Assembly (NCBI GenBank): GCA_014377845.1
Contig: JACMOV010000150.1
Span: 1 to 64,000, forward strand
Source: Herminiimonas sp.
Lineage (GTDB): Bacteria > Pseudomonadota > Gammaproteobacteria > Burkholderiales > Burkholderiaceae_D
Direction of reading: 5' to 3'
Length of the DNA stretch: 64,000 nucleotides
Part shown: positions 9,239-17,759 of the stretch, piece by piece
Layout: the number at the start of each line of letters is the position of its first letter
How positions within the stretch are numbered: position 1 is the first letter of the stretch
Notes under the pieces: generated by a model
The model's input: the letters and a program-made list of their open reading frames with translations, nothing else
Database searches by the model: none
What the model was told of the DNA's origin: nothing
Position numbers and translations under genes: made by a program

Positions 9239-10108
9239 TCACAGTGCTGCCCGCAAATCGGCCAGCACTGTCGCAGTGTCCGGCCGCACGCCGCGCCAGA
9301 CGAAAAACGCTTCGGCCGCCTGCTCGACCAGCATGCCGAGGCCGTCGCGCACGCTGGCGCCACGGCTAGCGGCAAAGCGCATGAAGGCGGTCGGTGCGCT
9401 CGCATACATCATGTCGTAGGCAAGCGTGCCCGCGGCGAACACGCAGGCCGGCACCTGGAGCACCGCGTCCGACAGGCTAGCGGCGGTGGCGTTGATGACG
9501 ATGTCGAATGGCGCATCCGCCGAATCCAGTGCATCCAGGGTGCAGGTCACGACCTGCAGGCCAACCGGCGCGCCGCGGTTGAAGCGGCTGGCGATCGCCG
9601 CCGCTTTGTCCGGCGTGCGGTTGGCAATCACGAGCCGGGAGGGCTGCGCATCCAGCAGCGGCAGCATCACGCCCTGCGCCGCGCCGCCGGCGCCCAGGAG
9701 CAGTACCCGTCTTCCTCGTATCTGCACACCGGCATTGATCGCCAGATCGGTCACCAGTCCGACGCCGTCGGTATTGTCGCCGACGATGCCATCGGCGTCG
9801 AAACAGAGGGTGTTGACCGCACCGGCGGCCGCCGCGCGCGGCGTGAGGCGGGTTGCCAGGGCATACGCTTCCAGCTTGAACGGCACGGTCACGTTCGCAC
9901 CGCGCCCGCCTTCGGCGATGAAGGCGCCGATCGCGGCGCCGAAGCCGTCGAGCGGCGCCAACCGTTTTTCATACACGATCGCCTGCCCGGTCTGCACCGC
10001 GAATCGCGCATGGATGGCAGGTGAGCGGCTATGCGCAACTGGATTGCCGAACACGGCGTAGCGGTCCACCGCAGGCGTCGATGGCGCCAACCCGGTCACA
10101 GCATTCAA
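9239..10108 (-). CDS. aroE: Shikimate dehydrogenase (NADP+)
   Basis: A 289-residue enzyme of aromatic amino-acid synthesis that reduces 3-dehydroshikimate with NADPH. It shows the shikimate-binding SRSPAIH motif, the catalytic Lys in NVTVPFKLEAY, the catalytic Asp region DNTDGVGLVTDL, and the dinucleotide motif LLLGAGGAAQGV with NRT for NADP. The longest reading starts with a TTG that overlaps the stop of the TonB-like gene (TTGA). A GTG three codons in is an alternative start. No ATG in this frame lies near the N-terminus, so a rare start codon is required. Confidence 0.94.
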   Translation of the reverse strand: MNAVTGLAPSTPAVDRYAVFGNPVAHSRSPAIHARFAVQTGQAIVYEKRLAPLDGFGAAIGAFIAEGGRGANVTVPFKLEAYALATRLTPRAAAAGAVNTLCFDADGIVGDNTDGVGLVTDLAINAGVQIRGRRVLLLGAGGAAQGVMLPLLDAQPSRLVIANRTPDKAAAIASRFNRGAPVGLQVVTCTLDALDSADAPFDIVINATAASLSDAVLQVPACVFAAGTLAYDMMYASAPTAFMRFAASRGASVRDGLGMLVEQAAEAFFVWRGVRPDTATVLADLRAAL

Positions 10109-11064
10109 TTGCGCATCCCGCGCGTCTCGGTCTGGAGCGCGTCTTCCCGGGTAAAGCGGAAGCGCGTGATGATTTCCCAGACATCGTCCTTGTCCGTCGA
10201 GCGCATGTTGGCCGGGAATTTGCCGAAAGGCGCCGAGCGCCGCACGATGCGTAGCGCCGCCTGATCGAGCGCCGGATTGCCGGAGGGACGCTCGACCCGC
10301 GGGCCGCCGTCACGTTCATAGATGGTGCCATCCTGATAGACCGGGATGTAGATCACCAGCTCGCCATAAAGCTTCTTGCCGCCCTGCTGCGGAAAATCGA
10401 GCGTGCCGGTCTTTTCGACCCGGTCCTGCAGCGCCTTGTAATACATGGCGTAGCCGACTTCCCGCGTGCTCGGCGTGATCTGGGTTTTTTTCGGCCGCTT
10501 GTTGTACTGCTCGATGTTCTTGCTGATCTCGGCTTCGCGCAGCGCCAGGGCCTTGCTGCTTTCCAGGATATCGGCGGCTTCCGGCTGCGGCGTTTCCTTC
10601 AGCTTTTCAAGGTCGCTGGTCAGCGGCGTGGCAAAGGTCGACTTGTTGCTGAGCTGCGCCAGCAACTTGCGCTGGCGCTCTTCCAGATCGGTGATCTTGC
10701 GATGCGCCGCGCGCACGCTGTCGCCATCGTCGCTGCGCCGCAGATCGGGTATCGGCGACTTGCTGCGGCCGGCGTCGGCATTGCCGCCGCCATCGAGATT
10801 GGCTTGCGCCAGCGCCTGCGCATCGACCGGCCTGGTAGCGTGCTTGGCATTGACCAGGATGACTTCGAGGCCAGGGTCCGCCGGACGCAGCCGAAACGCC
10901 TCGGGTGCGGAAAAATGTACCGCCAGCAGCAAGGCGTGCGCCAGCACGGAGCAGCCAATGGCGATCGACAGCGTCGGATTTTGACGAATGAAATTCAAGG
11001 TGCGGGCAGCCCGGATCCAGGGAAACTGAATTCTACGTGAAGCCTGCGTGCACCAGGCCAACAT
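10105..11064 (-). CDS. TonB-like energy transducer C-terminal domain protein
   Basis: A 319-residue predicted inner-membrane protein with one N-terminal helix (LSIAIGCSVLAHALLLAVHF, about residues 31-50). A long periplasmic linker with a coiled-coil stretch (HRKITDLEERQRKLLAQL) follows, then a TonB C-terminal-type domain (GELVIYIPVYQDGTIYE ... AALRIVRRSAPFGKFP). No exbB or exbD genes are nearby. In Burkholderiales a protein of this type commonly sits between an RNB-family ribonuclease gene and aroE, as here. Whether it really energises outer-membrane receptors is unknown. It overlaps aroE by four bases. Confidence 0.75.
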   Translation of the reverse strand: MLAWCTQASRRIQFPWIRAARTLNFIRQNPTLSIAIGCSVLAHALLLAVHFSAPEAFRLRPADPGLEVILVNAKHATRPVDAQALAQANLDGGGNADAGRSKSPIPDLRRSDDGDSVRAAHRKITDLEERQRKLLAQLSNKSTFATPLTSDLEKLKETPQPEAADILESSKALALREAEISKNIEQYNKRPKKTQITPSTREVGYAMYYKALQDRVEKTGTLDFPQQGGKKLYGELVIYIPVYQDGTIYERDGGPRVERPSGNPALDQAALRIVRRSAPFGKFPANMRSTDKDDVWEIITRFRFTREDALQTETRGMRN

Positions 11065-11127
11065 TTGCCGCCAGCCTGATGCGCCACCACCCCAGAGACC
11101 ATTCGGTAACGACCCAAGTGTTGACGG

Positions 11128-13221
11128 TCAGACAAGCTCTGCGCCGTCCGGACCCGAAGCTGCCGTGGTTGCGAGGCCGGTATCGACGGCTTCGGCCGCG
11201 GCTGCAGCGATACCGGCCGCCGGTTGCCCTGCCATTTCGGCAGCGGCCTCGACCAGTGCTTCCGGGGCTGCATCGTCTTCCTCATCGACCACGGCATCGG
11301 CGAGGGTTTCGCCGCCCTGGACCGATGCGGCAATTTCCAGGATGCGCGCCTCGACTGTCAGGTCGACTTCATCCCAGCGCAGCAGGTCGAGCTTGACCGC
11401 CGTGCCGCGCGCCACCGTCGGCATGCCAGGCAACTTGATCACCAGCGGAATCTCGGTCAGGCGCAGCACTTCATCCTTGAGCACTACCGCATCGACCTGC
11501 TGCGCGCCTTGCTGCGTCAGCCAGCGCAGGCACCAGTAGCGCTCCATGCCCGACTGGAAATCCGCATAGGCAGCATAGGCCGCGTCGAACTGCGAGACGA
11601 TCGCGAACAGGTCAGCGTCGCGCGGCTTGAACGGCGCCACCAGCGGCGCGGTCACACCATGGCCGACGCAGGCCAGGATCTGCCACTGGTTCACCAGGTC
11701 CGGATAACGCCGCAGCGGCGAGGTGCTCCAGGCGTACTGGTCGACGCCCAGACCCTGGTGTGGCGCGGCATGGGTCACCATGCGCACTTGCATCTTGGCA
11801 GCCCAGCCGCCGCTGCCGCCGCCCTGGCTGCGATAGACACCCGGCACCCCGTGCTCGTGCATCAGCTTGCCCCAGCTGCTGTTGGCAAAGATCATCAGCT
11901 CGGCGACGATCTTGTCCAGCGGGGCGCCACGCCGGCGGCGGGTGATGGTGACGACATCATCATCCACGTAGAAATTGAAATCGACGCGGTTGTTCTGTTC
12001 CGGCCGCAGCCCGAACGACTCGCGCTTGGCCATGCGGCCTTTTTCCAGCACCAGCGCCCATTGCCACAGGACGGCGATATCAGCCTTGTGCGGATACTCG
12101 CCTGCACCGGATGCCAGGGTTTCTTCATTGACCAGTTCATCGAGGTCGTTGTGCCGCAGGTTGCGCGCGATCGGCACTGCCTCGGCCCGGGTCTCGGTGG
12201 ACATCACCGTCCAGTCGGACGGGTCGAGCGTCGCATACAGCGACACCGCCGGACAGGTCTTGCCCTCGGCCAGCGTGAAGGCCTCGACCACGCTGTCGGG
12301 CAGCATGGTGATCTTGTCACCCGGCATATAGACCGTCGACATCCGCTGCCGCGCCACCGCATCGATCGCATCGTCGCGCTGAATGCCCAGGCCCGGCGCA
12401 GCGATGTGGATGCCGACCCGGATCATGCCGTCATCGAGGGTCTGCACCGAAAACGCATCGTCGATCTCGGTCGTGGTGACGTCGTCGATCGAGAACGCCT
12501 GCACCGCCGCGACCGGCAGCGCTGGCACCGCGCCGGCCTTCAGCGCCGGGAAAGCCAGACCGCGCGGAAAGAACTCGAACAGGAAGCGCGACAGATGCAG
12601 ATCCTTCGGCGAGGCGATGCCGCCTGCGGCCAGCATCAGTCGTTGCGGCGCGATCTGCAGCGTGTTGCAGGCCGCCTCCAGCGCCTTGTACTCGATGCTG
12701 TTCTTGTCCGGCTTGAAGAGCAGTTGCAGCGCCAGCGGCTTCATCGCCTCCGGCAACCGGTGCGCGACCAGCTCTTCCACGTACGCGACCTGCACCAGCG
12801 CTTGCTGGCGCATCTTTTCCATGCCGGCCAGCGCCGCCTTGAGCGATGCTTCCGGCGCGGCCTTGTACGTCCCTTTGCCCTTCTTGTAGAAATAGACCGG
12901 CGCCGACTGGAGTTTCAGCAGCAGGCCGGCCGCTTCATGCGGCTGCGGCGGATGGCCGAAATATTCTGCGCCGAGCGCGCCGAAAGCGAATTCATCCTGC
13001 CCGGCGACCTCCCACAGGAAGTCGAGATCAATGTCATCGGCAACCGCCTGCGCCTCAGCCATCAGCTGCGCCGGCGCCGGTGCGGCAAACTGCAGCAGGA
13101 CGTCCTTGGCGCGCACCTTGGTGCGTTTGCCGCTTTGCATTTCGACCTGGTACGCCTCGCCCTGCTGGGACAAGGCGACACCGGCCTTGAAATCGCCTGA
13201 TTCTTCAAAAAATAGATTCAT
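11128..13221 (-). CDS. RNase II/R-family exoribonuclease (RNB domain)
   Basis: A 697-residue protein whose central half is an RNB catalytic domain. The magnesium-binding Asp cluster is visible in AFSIDDVTTTEIDDAFS, followed by the RNB blocks VGIHIAAPG and YMPGDKITMLP and the later MIFANSSWGKLM and WSTSPLRRYPDLVNQWQI. The N-terminal part (MNLFFEESGDFKAGVALSQ) is the short beta-barrel-like start seen in the betaproteobacterial group. The C-terminus ends in an Ala/Glu-rich tail that looks disordered. It should degrade RNA 3' to 5', but whether it behaves like RNase II or RNase R cannot be told. It precedes the TonB-like gene and aroE on the same strand. Confidence 0.88.
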   Translation of the reverse strand: MNLFFEESGDFKAGVALSQQGEAYQVEMQSGKRTKVRAKDVLLQFAAPAPAQLMAEAQAVADDIDLDFLWEVAGQDEFAFGALGAEYFGHPPQPHEAAGLLLKLQSAPVYFYKKGKGTYKAAPEASLKAALAGMEKMRQQALVQVAYVEELVAHRLPEAMKPLALQLLFKPDKNSIEYKALEAACNTLQIAPQRLMLAAGGIASPKDLHLSRFLFEFFPRGLAFPALKAGAVPALPVAAVQAFSIDDVTTTEIDDAFSVQTLDDGMIRVGIHIAAPGLGIQRDDAIDAVARQRMSTVYMPGDKITMLPDSVVEAFTLAEGKTCPAVSLYATLDPSDWTVMSTETRAEAVPIARNLRHNDLDELVNEETLASGAGEYPHKADIAVLWQWALVLEKGRMAKRESFGLRPEQNNRVDFNFYVDDDVVTITRRRRGAPLDKIVAELMIFANSSWGKLMHEHGVPGVYRSQGGGSGGWAAKMQVRMVTHAAPHQGLGVDQYAWSTSPLRRYPDLVNQWQILACVGHGVTAPLVAPFKPRDADLFAIVSQFDAAYAAYADFQSGMERYWCLRWLTQQGAQQVDAVVLKDEVLRLTEIPLVIKLPGMPTVARGTAVKLDLLRWDEVDLTVEARILEIAASVQGGETLADAVVDEEDDAAPEALVEAAAEMAGQPAAGIAAAAAEAVDTGLATTAASGPDGAELV

Positions 13222-13290
13222 TGATCACTTAAAAATTGAGGGGGTCGGCGCGCCAGGGACAGGCCCACCCGGTCGCACATCATGGACTTG

Positions 13291-13869
13291 TCAGGAACCT
13301 GCCGGCGCGTCGCAAAACGCCAGCACCGCATTCAGATAATTCGCAAAATCGGACAGGCCATGATCGCTGCCTTCGATGATCATTTGGCGGGCGTGCGGGT
13401 AATGCGCCTGCATTTCGCGCCAGTCGAGCACTGCATCCCCGGTCGCGGCGATCAGGAAATAGCGCGCCGGCCGGGTGATCGCCGGGACGGCGAGCGCGCG
13501 CAGTTCATCGACGTATTCGCGCTTGAACTCGAACGGCTGGTCCGAATGATACGCGGTGCTGACACCGACATACTGTTCCAGCGCGCGTGGCGGTTGCACC
13601 GCCGGATTGAGTAGGACCGCGCGGCACCCGAGCCGTTCCGCGATCCAGGTGGCGTAATAGCCGCCAAGCGAGGAGCCGATCAATGTGAGTTCGGCCGGTG
13701 GCACATCGGCGGCGATCTGCAGCGCCAGCGCAATCGCCGCCGCCGGCGACGCCGGTAGTTGCGGGCACTGGTACGCGTTCCCGCGCCCGGCCGCGGCCAG
13801 CGTCGCGCCGATCAGTTGCGCCTTGAAGGATTGCGGCGACGACTTGAAGCCGTGCAGATACAGGATCAT
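13291..13869 (-). CDS. YqiA/YcfP-type alpha/beta-fold esterase
   Basis: A 192-residue small alpha/beta hydrolase. The N-terminus MILYLHGFKSSPQSFKA gives the oxyanion-hole HGF, and the nucleophile is the Ser of IGSSLGGYYATW. A late Asp (in ATGDAVLDW) and a His (EGSDHGLSDF) complete a plausible triad. Related E. coli YqiA hydrolyses short acyl esters; the natural substrate is not known. The start codon overlaps the stop of mpl by four bases (ATGA), so the two are translationally coupled. Confidence 0.85.
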   Translation of the reverse strand: MILYLHGFKSSPQSFKAQLIGATLAAAGRGNAYQCPQLPASPAAAIALALQIAADVPPAELTLIGSSLGGYYATWIAERLGCRAVLLNPAVQPPRALEQYVGVSTAYHSDQPFEFKREYVDELRALAVPAITRPARYFLIAATGDAVLDWREMQAHYPHARQMIIEGSDHGLSDFANYLNAVLAFCDAPAGS

Positions 13870-15257
13870 GCCGCCAGCGCGTCGAGGATCTTCTGGTGCA
13901 CCCCGCCGAAACCGCCATTGCTCATCACCAGCACATGGTCGCCGGGCCGGGCCGCCTGGACGATCGCGCGCACCAGCAGTCCGAGATCGTCGAACGCTGC
14001 CGCCTTGGCCCCGAGCGGCGCCAGCGCTTCACCCAGGTCCCATCCGAGCGATTCCTTGCCGTTGCCCTTGGCGCCGTAGCCGAACACCAGGTCGGCGTCG
14101 GCCAGGCTGCCCGGCAGCGCCTGTTTCATCGTGCCCAACTTCATCGTGTTGGAGCGCGGCTCCAGTACCGCCAGGATCCGCGCTGCGCCCACCTGCTTGC
14201 GCAGTCCGGCCACGGTGGTGGCGATCGCCGTCGGATGATGCGCGAAATCGTCGACCACGGCGATGCCGTTGACGGTGCCGCGCAATTCCATGCGCCGCTT
14301 GACGTTCTCGAACTGCGCCAAAGAGGCGATCGCCTGCGCCGGCGGCACGCCGACATGCCGTGCGGCGGCGGTCGCTGCCAGCGCATTCATGCGATTGTGC
14401 TCGCCGCCCAGCCGCCAATGCACCGTGCCTTGCAGCGCGCCGCCGAACCCGACGTCGAAGCTGTCGTCGTCGTGGGTCTGCAGCGTCCAGCCGGTGCTGT
14501 CGGCGGTACCTTCGGTGGCGCCGAACCATTCGGTCTCGCTCCAGCAGCCGCGCGCCATGACCCGCTTCAGAGCCGGCTCGCGGGCATTGACGATCACGCG
14601 GCCGATGCCGGGCACGGTGCGCACCAGGTGATGGAACTGCGTCTCGATGGCGCTCAGGTCGGGAAAGATGTCGGCGTGGTCGTATTCGAGATTGTTCAAC
14701 ACCGCCGTCTTGGCGTGGTAGTGCACGAACTTGCTGCGCTTGTCGAAGAACGCGGTGTCGTACTCATCGGCTTCGATCACGAAGAAAGGCGAGGCGCGAT
14801 CGTCGCCCGCCAGTCGCGCCGAAATGCCGAAGTTCAGCGGCACGCCGCCGATCAGGAATCCTGGCGCATAGCCGGCGTCTTCCAGTATCCAGGCCAGCAT
14901 CGAGGCGGTCGTGGTCTTGCCGTGCGTGCCGGCGACCGCCAGTACCCAGCGCTGCTGCAGGATGTGTTCGCCGATCCATTGCGGTCCCGACGTGTACGGC
15001 AGGCCGCGGTTGAGGATTTCTTCCATCAGCGGATTGCCGCGCGAGACCACGTTGCCGATCACGTACAGGTCGGGATTGAGATCGGTCTGTTCCGGGCCGA
15101 AGCCGCTGATCAGCGCGATGCCCTGCGCTTCGAGCTGGGTGCTCATCGGCGGATAGACATTGAGGTCGCAGCCGGTGACGCGATGGCCTGCGGATTTCGC
15201 CAGCACCGCGAGGCCACCCATGAAGGTGCCGCAGATGCCGAGTATGTGGATGTGCAT
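13866..15257 (-). CDS. mpl: UDP-N-acetylmuramate:L-alanyl-gamma-D-glutamyl-meso-DAP ligase (murein recycling)
   Basis: A 463-residue Mur-ligase-family enzyme that reattaches recovered tripeptide to UDP-MurNAc in the cytoplasm. The order is the N-terminal UDP-binding Rossmann motif (MHIHILGICGTFMGGLAVLAK), the central ATPase P-loop AGTHGKTTTASML, the Mur signature around VIEADEYDTAFFDKRSKF, EHNRMNALAA, and the C-terminal domain (VDDFAHHPTAI). The EADEYDTAFFD block separates Mpl from MurC. Together with mtgA and ampD in this window it completes several steps of peptidoglycan building and recycling. Confidence 0.95.
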   Translation of the reverse strand: MHIHILGICGTFMGGLAVLAKSAGHRVTGCDLNVYPPMSTQLEAQGIALISGFGPEQTDLNPDLYVIGNVVSRGNPLMEEILNRGLPYTSGPQWIGEHILQQRWVLAVAGTHGKTTTASMLAWILEDAGYAPGFLIGGVPLNFGISARLAGDDRASPFFVIEADEYDTAFFDKRSKFVHYHAKTAVLNNLEYDHADIFPDLSAIETQFHHLVRTVPGIGRVIVNAREPALKRVMARGCWSETEWFGATEGTADSTGWTLQTHDDDSFDVGFGGALQGTVHWRLGGEHNRMNALAATAAARHVGVPPAQAIASLAQFENVKRRMELRGTVNGIAVVDDFAHHPTAIATTVAGLRKQVGAARILAVLEPRSNTMKLGTMKQALPGSLADADLVFGYGAKGNGKESLGWDLGEALAPLGAKAAAFDDLGLLVRAIVQAARPGDHVLVMSNGGFGGVHQKILDALAA

Positions 15258-15358
15258 TGGGAAATTTCGAAATTGAGTAGCGTGATTCTAACTTACGTCC
15301 CGTGCCATTCGGACCCGGATGCACACCCGAATCGTTCATCGCGCGTATCATTCTTCGC

Positions 15359-15988
15359 ATGGCAAAACACATCTCATCCGACACCGATGCCCTGCGCACC
15401 GAAATCGCGGTCGCCGCAGCGCGCATGATCGCCGAAGAAGGTGCGGACTACGGCAGCGCCAAGCGCCGCGCTGCGCGCCAGATCCTTGGCGACAGCAAGG
15501 TACGAGGCGATATCCTGCCCGACAATGCGCAGATCGAAGACGAAGTCCGGGAACACCAGGCCCTGTTTTTCGGCGATACGCAACCGGCCCGGCTGCTGCA
15601 CCTGCGGCGGCTGGCGATCGAACTGATGGTGCTGCTGGCCGCTTTTTCACCGCACCTGACCGGCGCGGTCCTGAACGGCACCGCCGGCGACCATTCCGAA
15701 ATCCACCTGCAACTGTTTGCAGACAGCGCCAAGGATGTCGCAGTCTTCCTGATGGACCGCAACATCCGCTTCGAGGTCTCGGAAAGCACCGATTTCAAGG
15801 GCCGCGCCGATCCGGTCGAGACGCTTAGTTTCCTGTGGAAGCAAGAAGGCGTGCACCTGGCGATGTATGAAGTCGACGACCTGCGCGGCGCGCTGAAAAC
15901 CGGCGCGGGAGGCAGGATCGAACGACTGCCGCTGGCGGGCGTGCGGACCTTGGTCGCCCAAGCCGAACTCAACGAGGAAGAAAAATGA
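15359..15988 (+). CDS. Conserved hypothetical protein with nucleotidyltransferase-like centre
   Basis: A 209-residue soluble protein of unknown function. The N-terminal third is helical and basic (IAEEGADYGSAKRRAARQIL). The centre LTGAVLNGTAGDHSEIHLQLFADSAKDVAVFLMDRNIRFEV has the look of a minimal nucleotidyltransferase-fold strand-helix pattern. The canonical GS/DxD pair is not clear, so activity is not assumed. The start MAKHISSDTD was preferred over an upstream one that adds 19 residues lying in the promoter region. It is divergent from mpl and overlaps the next gene by four bases (ATGA). Similar proteins occur beside TlpA-like genes in Burkholderiales. Confidence 0.7.
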   Translation: MAKHISSDTDALRTEIAVAAARMIAEEGADYGSAKRRAARQILGDSKVRGDILPDNAQIEDEVREHQALFFGDTQPARLLHLRRLAIELMVLLAAFSPHLTGAVLNGTAGDHSEIHLQLFADSAKDVAVFLMDRNIRFEVSESTDFKGRADPVETLSFLWKQEGVHLAMYEVDDLRGALKTGAGGRIERLPLAGVRTLVAQAELNEEEK

Positions 15989-16521
15989 AGCGCAATATCG
16001 TTCTGGCTGCGGTCGTCGGCCTGCTCTTTGCCGGTGTCGGCGTCTATTTCGGCGCGCATGCGCCCGTCGGAAAAACACCGGAAAGCGGTGCGGCCATGAC
16101 GCCGGCGGTCGCCGGCCTGTACGCCCAGTCGATGGCCGACGCCAGCGGCAAGATGCAGAATTTGTCTCAACTCAAGGGCAAGCCGGTAGTGGTCAATTTC
16201 TGGGCGACCTGGTGCGGACCCTGCGTGCAGGAAATGCCGGAGCTATCGGCGATGCAGGCGGAGCTGACGCCGAAAAATGTGCAAATCGTTGGCATCGGCA
16301 TCGATTCCCCGACCAACATCCGGGAATTCTCTGCCAAATACAAGATTGCCTATCCCCTGTACGTGGCGGGCATGAGCGGTACGGAACTGTCCCGTGCATT
16401 CGGCAACAAGGCCGGCAGCCTGCCCTTCACGGTGCTGATCGGCGCGGATGGCCGGATTGCCAAGACCTACCTGGGCCGATTGAAAATGGACGAACTGCGG
16501 CGCGACGTCGCGGCACTGTAG
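15985..16521 (+). CDS. TlpA-family thiol:disulfide oxidoreductase
   Basis: A 178-residue periplasmic or membrane-anchored thioredoxin-fold protein. A single hydrophobic segment at residues 4-23 (NIVLAAVVGLLFAGVGVYF) serves as anchor or signal. The active site is C77-x-x-C80 in WATWCGPCVQEMPEL, and the cis-Pro loop is GSLPFTVLIGADG. TlpA/ResA-like proteins reduce disulfides, often for cytochrome c maturation, but no cytochrome gene is adjacent. The gene overlaps the stop of its upstream neighbour, so both are one transcript. aroQ follows after about 100 bp. Confidence 0.88.
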   Translation: MKRNIVLAAVVGLLFAGVGVYFGAHAPVGKTPESGAAMTPAVAGLYAQSMADASGKMQNLSQLKGKPVVVNFWATWCGPCVQEMPELSAMQAELTPKNVQIVGIGIDSPTNIREFSAKYKIAYPLYVAGMSGTELSRAFGNKAGSLPFTVLIGADGRIAKTYLGRLKMDELRRDVAAL

Positions 16522-16624
16522 CGCCCAGCGGCGTGGCGCGCGGGGCGCACGATCTTTCTGCTTGCCAATTCTTTGCATTTGACGGCAAAATGCGGCCTTC
16601 ATCGTCATACGGGGTTATATCTCC

Positions 16625-17062
16625 ATGGCCAAGAGTATTCTGCTCCTGAACGGACCGAACCTGAATCTGCTGGGAACCCGTGAGCCCGAGGTGTACGGCA
16701 AGACAACTCTGGCCGACGTCGAGCGTCTAGCGGGTGAGCAGGCGGCAGCGGCCAATGTGTCCCTCGCCTGCTTTCAGAGCAATCATGAAGGCGCCCTGAT
16801 CGACCGGATCCACGCTGCCGTCGCTGCCGGCATCGATGCCATCGTGATCAATCCGGGCGGCCTGACGCACTCTTCGGTCGCGCTGCGCGACGCCCTGGCC
16901 GGCGTGGCCATTCCGTTCGTCGAAGTCCATGTCTCGAACATCCACCGCCGTGAAACCTTTCGGCATCACTCCTTCCTGTCGGCAATCGCCACCGGCGTGA
17001 TTTGCGGACTCGGTGTTGACGGCTATCCGGCTGCAATCGCTTTCGCGATAAAATCCCTTTAA
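16625..17062 (+). CDS. aroQ: 3-dehydroquinate dehydratase, type II
   Basis: A 145-residue type II dehydroquinase that forms 3-dehydroshikimate in the shikimate pathway. The family signatures are clear: [20 protein letters not shown] at the N-terminus with the catalytic Tyr, [34 protein letters not shown], and [18 protein letters not shown] with the catalytic His. Size matches the dodecameric enzyme (about 145-150 aa). It lies just before accB, a conserved arrangement in proteobacteria, but the gap contains a promoter-like region, so accBC may also be expressed separately. Confidence 0.96.
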   Translation: MAKSILLLNGPNLNLLGTREPEVYGKTTLADVERLAGEQAAAANVSLACFQSNHEGALIDRIHAAVAAGIDAIVINPGGLTHSSVALRDALAGVAIPFVEVHVSNIHRRETFRHHSFLSAIATGVICGLGVDGYPAAIAFAIKSL

Positions 17063-17068
17063 TTTCCC

Positions 17069-17095
17069 TTTATCTGCAGATAAACGACATATAAT
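17069..17095 (+). promoter_or_regulatory. 16-bp palindrome and -10 hexamer upstream of accB
   Basis: A perfect 16-bp palindrome, TTTATCTGCAGATAAA (17069-17084), is followed five bases later by a consensus TATAAT (17090-17095). It occupies the place where the -35 element would be, 50-75 bp before the accB start. The arrangement suggests a promoter whose RNA-polymerase contact region is also an operator for a dimeric regulator. No known binding motif was recognised. Confidence 0.5.
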
Positions 17096-17143
17096 CGTCG
17101 CGAAATCAAACTGGCAGCCTTTCAAAATTCCTAAGGATTCCTG

Positions 17144-17596
17144 ATGGATTTACGCAAACTCAAAACCTTGATCGACCTGGTTGCCGAGTCCGACATCGCC
17201 GAACTCGAGGTGACTGAAGGCGAAAGCAAGGTGCGCATCGTCAAGTCGTCGGCCCAGCCGCAGAACCAGATGGTGATGATGCAACCGCAGATGGCGCATG
17301 CCCCGCTGGCGGCCACCGCCGCACCCGCCGTCACCGCACCGGTGGTCGCTGCCGAGCCGGCCGGCCACATCGTCAAGTCGCCGATGGTCGGCACCTTTTA
17401 CCGCTCTTCCGCACCAGGCACGGCGCCGTATGTCGAACTCGGTTCGGTCGTCAAGGAAGGCGACACGGTCTGCATCATCGAAGCCATGAAGCTGCTCAAC
17501 GAGATCGACACCGATGTCGCCGGCGTCATCACCCAGATCCTGGTCGAAAATGGCCAGCCGGTCGAATTCGGCCAACCCCTGTTCATCGTCACCTGA
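17144..17596 (+). CDS. accB: Acetyl-CoA carboxylase biotin carboxyl carrier protein
   Basis: A 150-residue carrier subunit. The N-terminal region [23 protein letters not shown] is the conserved helix-strand section. A flexible Ala/Pro/Met-rich linker (residues about 45-75) follows, and then the biotinyl domain with the modified lysine K116 in [11 protein letters not shown]. The product accepts CO2 from AccC and passes it to the AccAD transferase for malonyl-CoA synthesis. accC follows 163 bp later in the same direction. Length is typical (E. coli 156 aa). Confidence 0.97.
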   Translation: MDLRKLKTLIDLVAESDIAELEVTEGESKVRIVKSSAQPQNQMVMMQPQMAHAPLAATAAPAVTAPVVAAEPAGHIVKSPMVGTFYRSSAPGTAPYVELGSVVKEGDTVCIIEAMKLLNEIDTDVAGVITQILVENGQPVEFGQPLFIVT

Positions 17597-17759
17597 ATGC
17601 AAGCAGCATCGGCGCCACCGTCGATGTTGCCTGGCGTACCGTACGCCGGCGCCTGCACACCCGCTGCAGCCATGGACGCGCCGTGTGCTGCATCTGGCCC
17701 CGATGCCAGCGTCGCCCTGCTGATTCCCGTTGTCTTCTCACCCGACGCCCGACACTCCT

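Noticed and set aside
11224..13200. A 658-codon open frame opposite the RNase gene
   Set aside because: Shadow of the RNB-domain gene; composition is Arg/His/Gln-rich without motifs.
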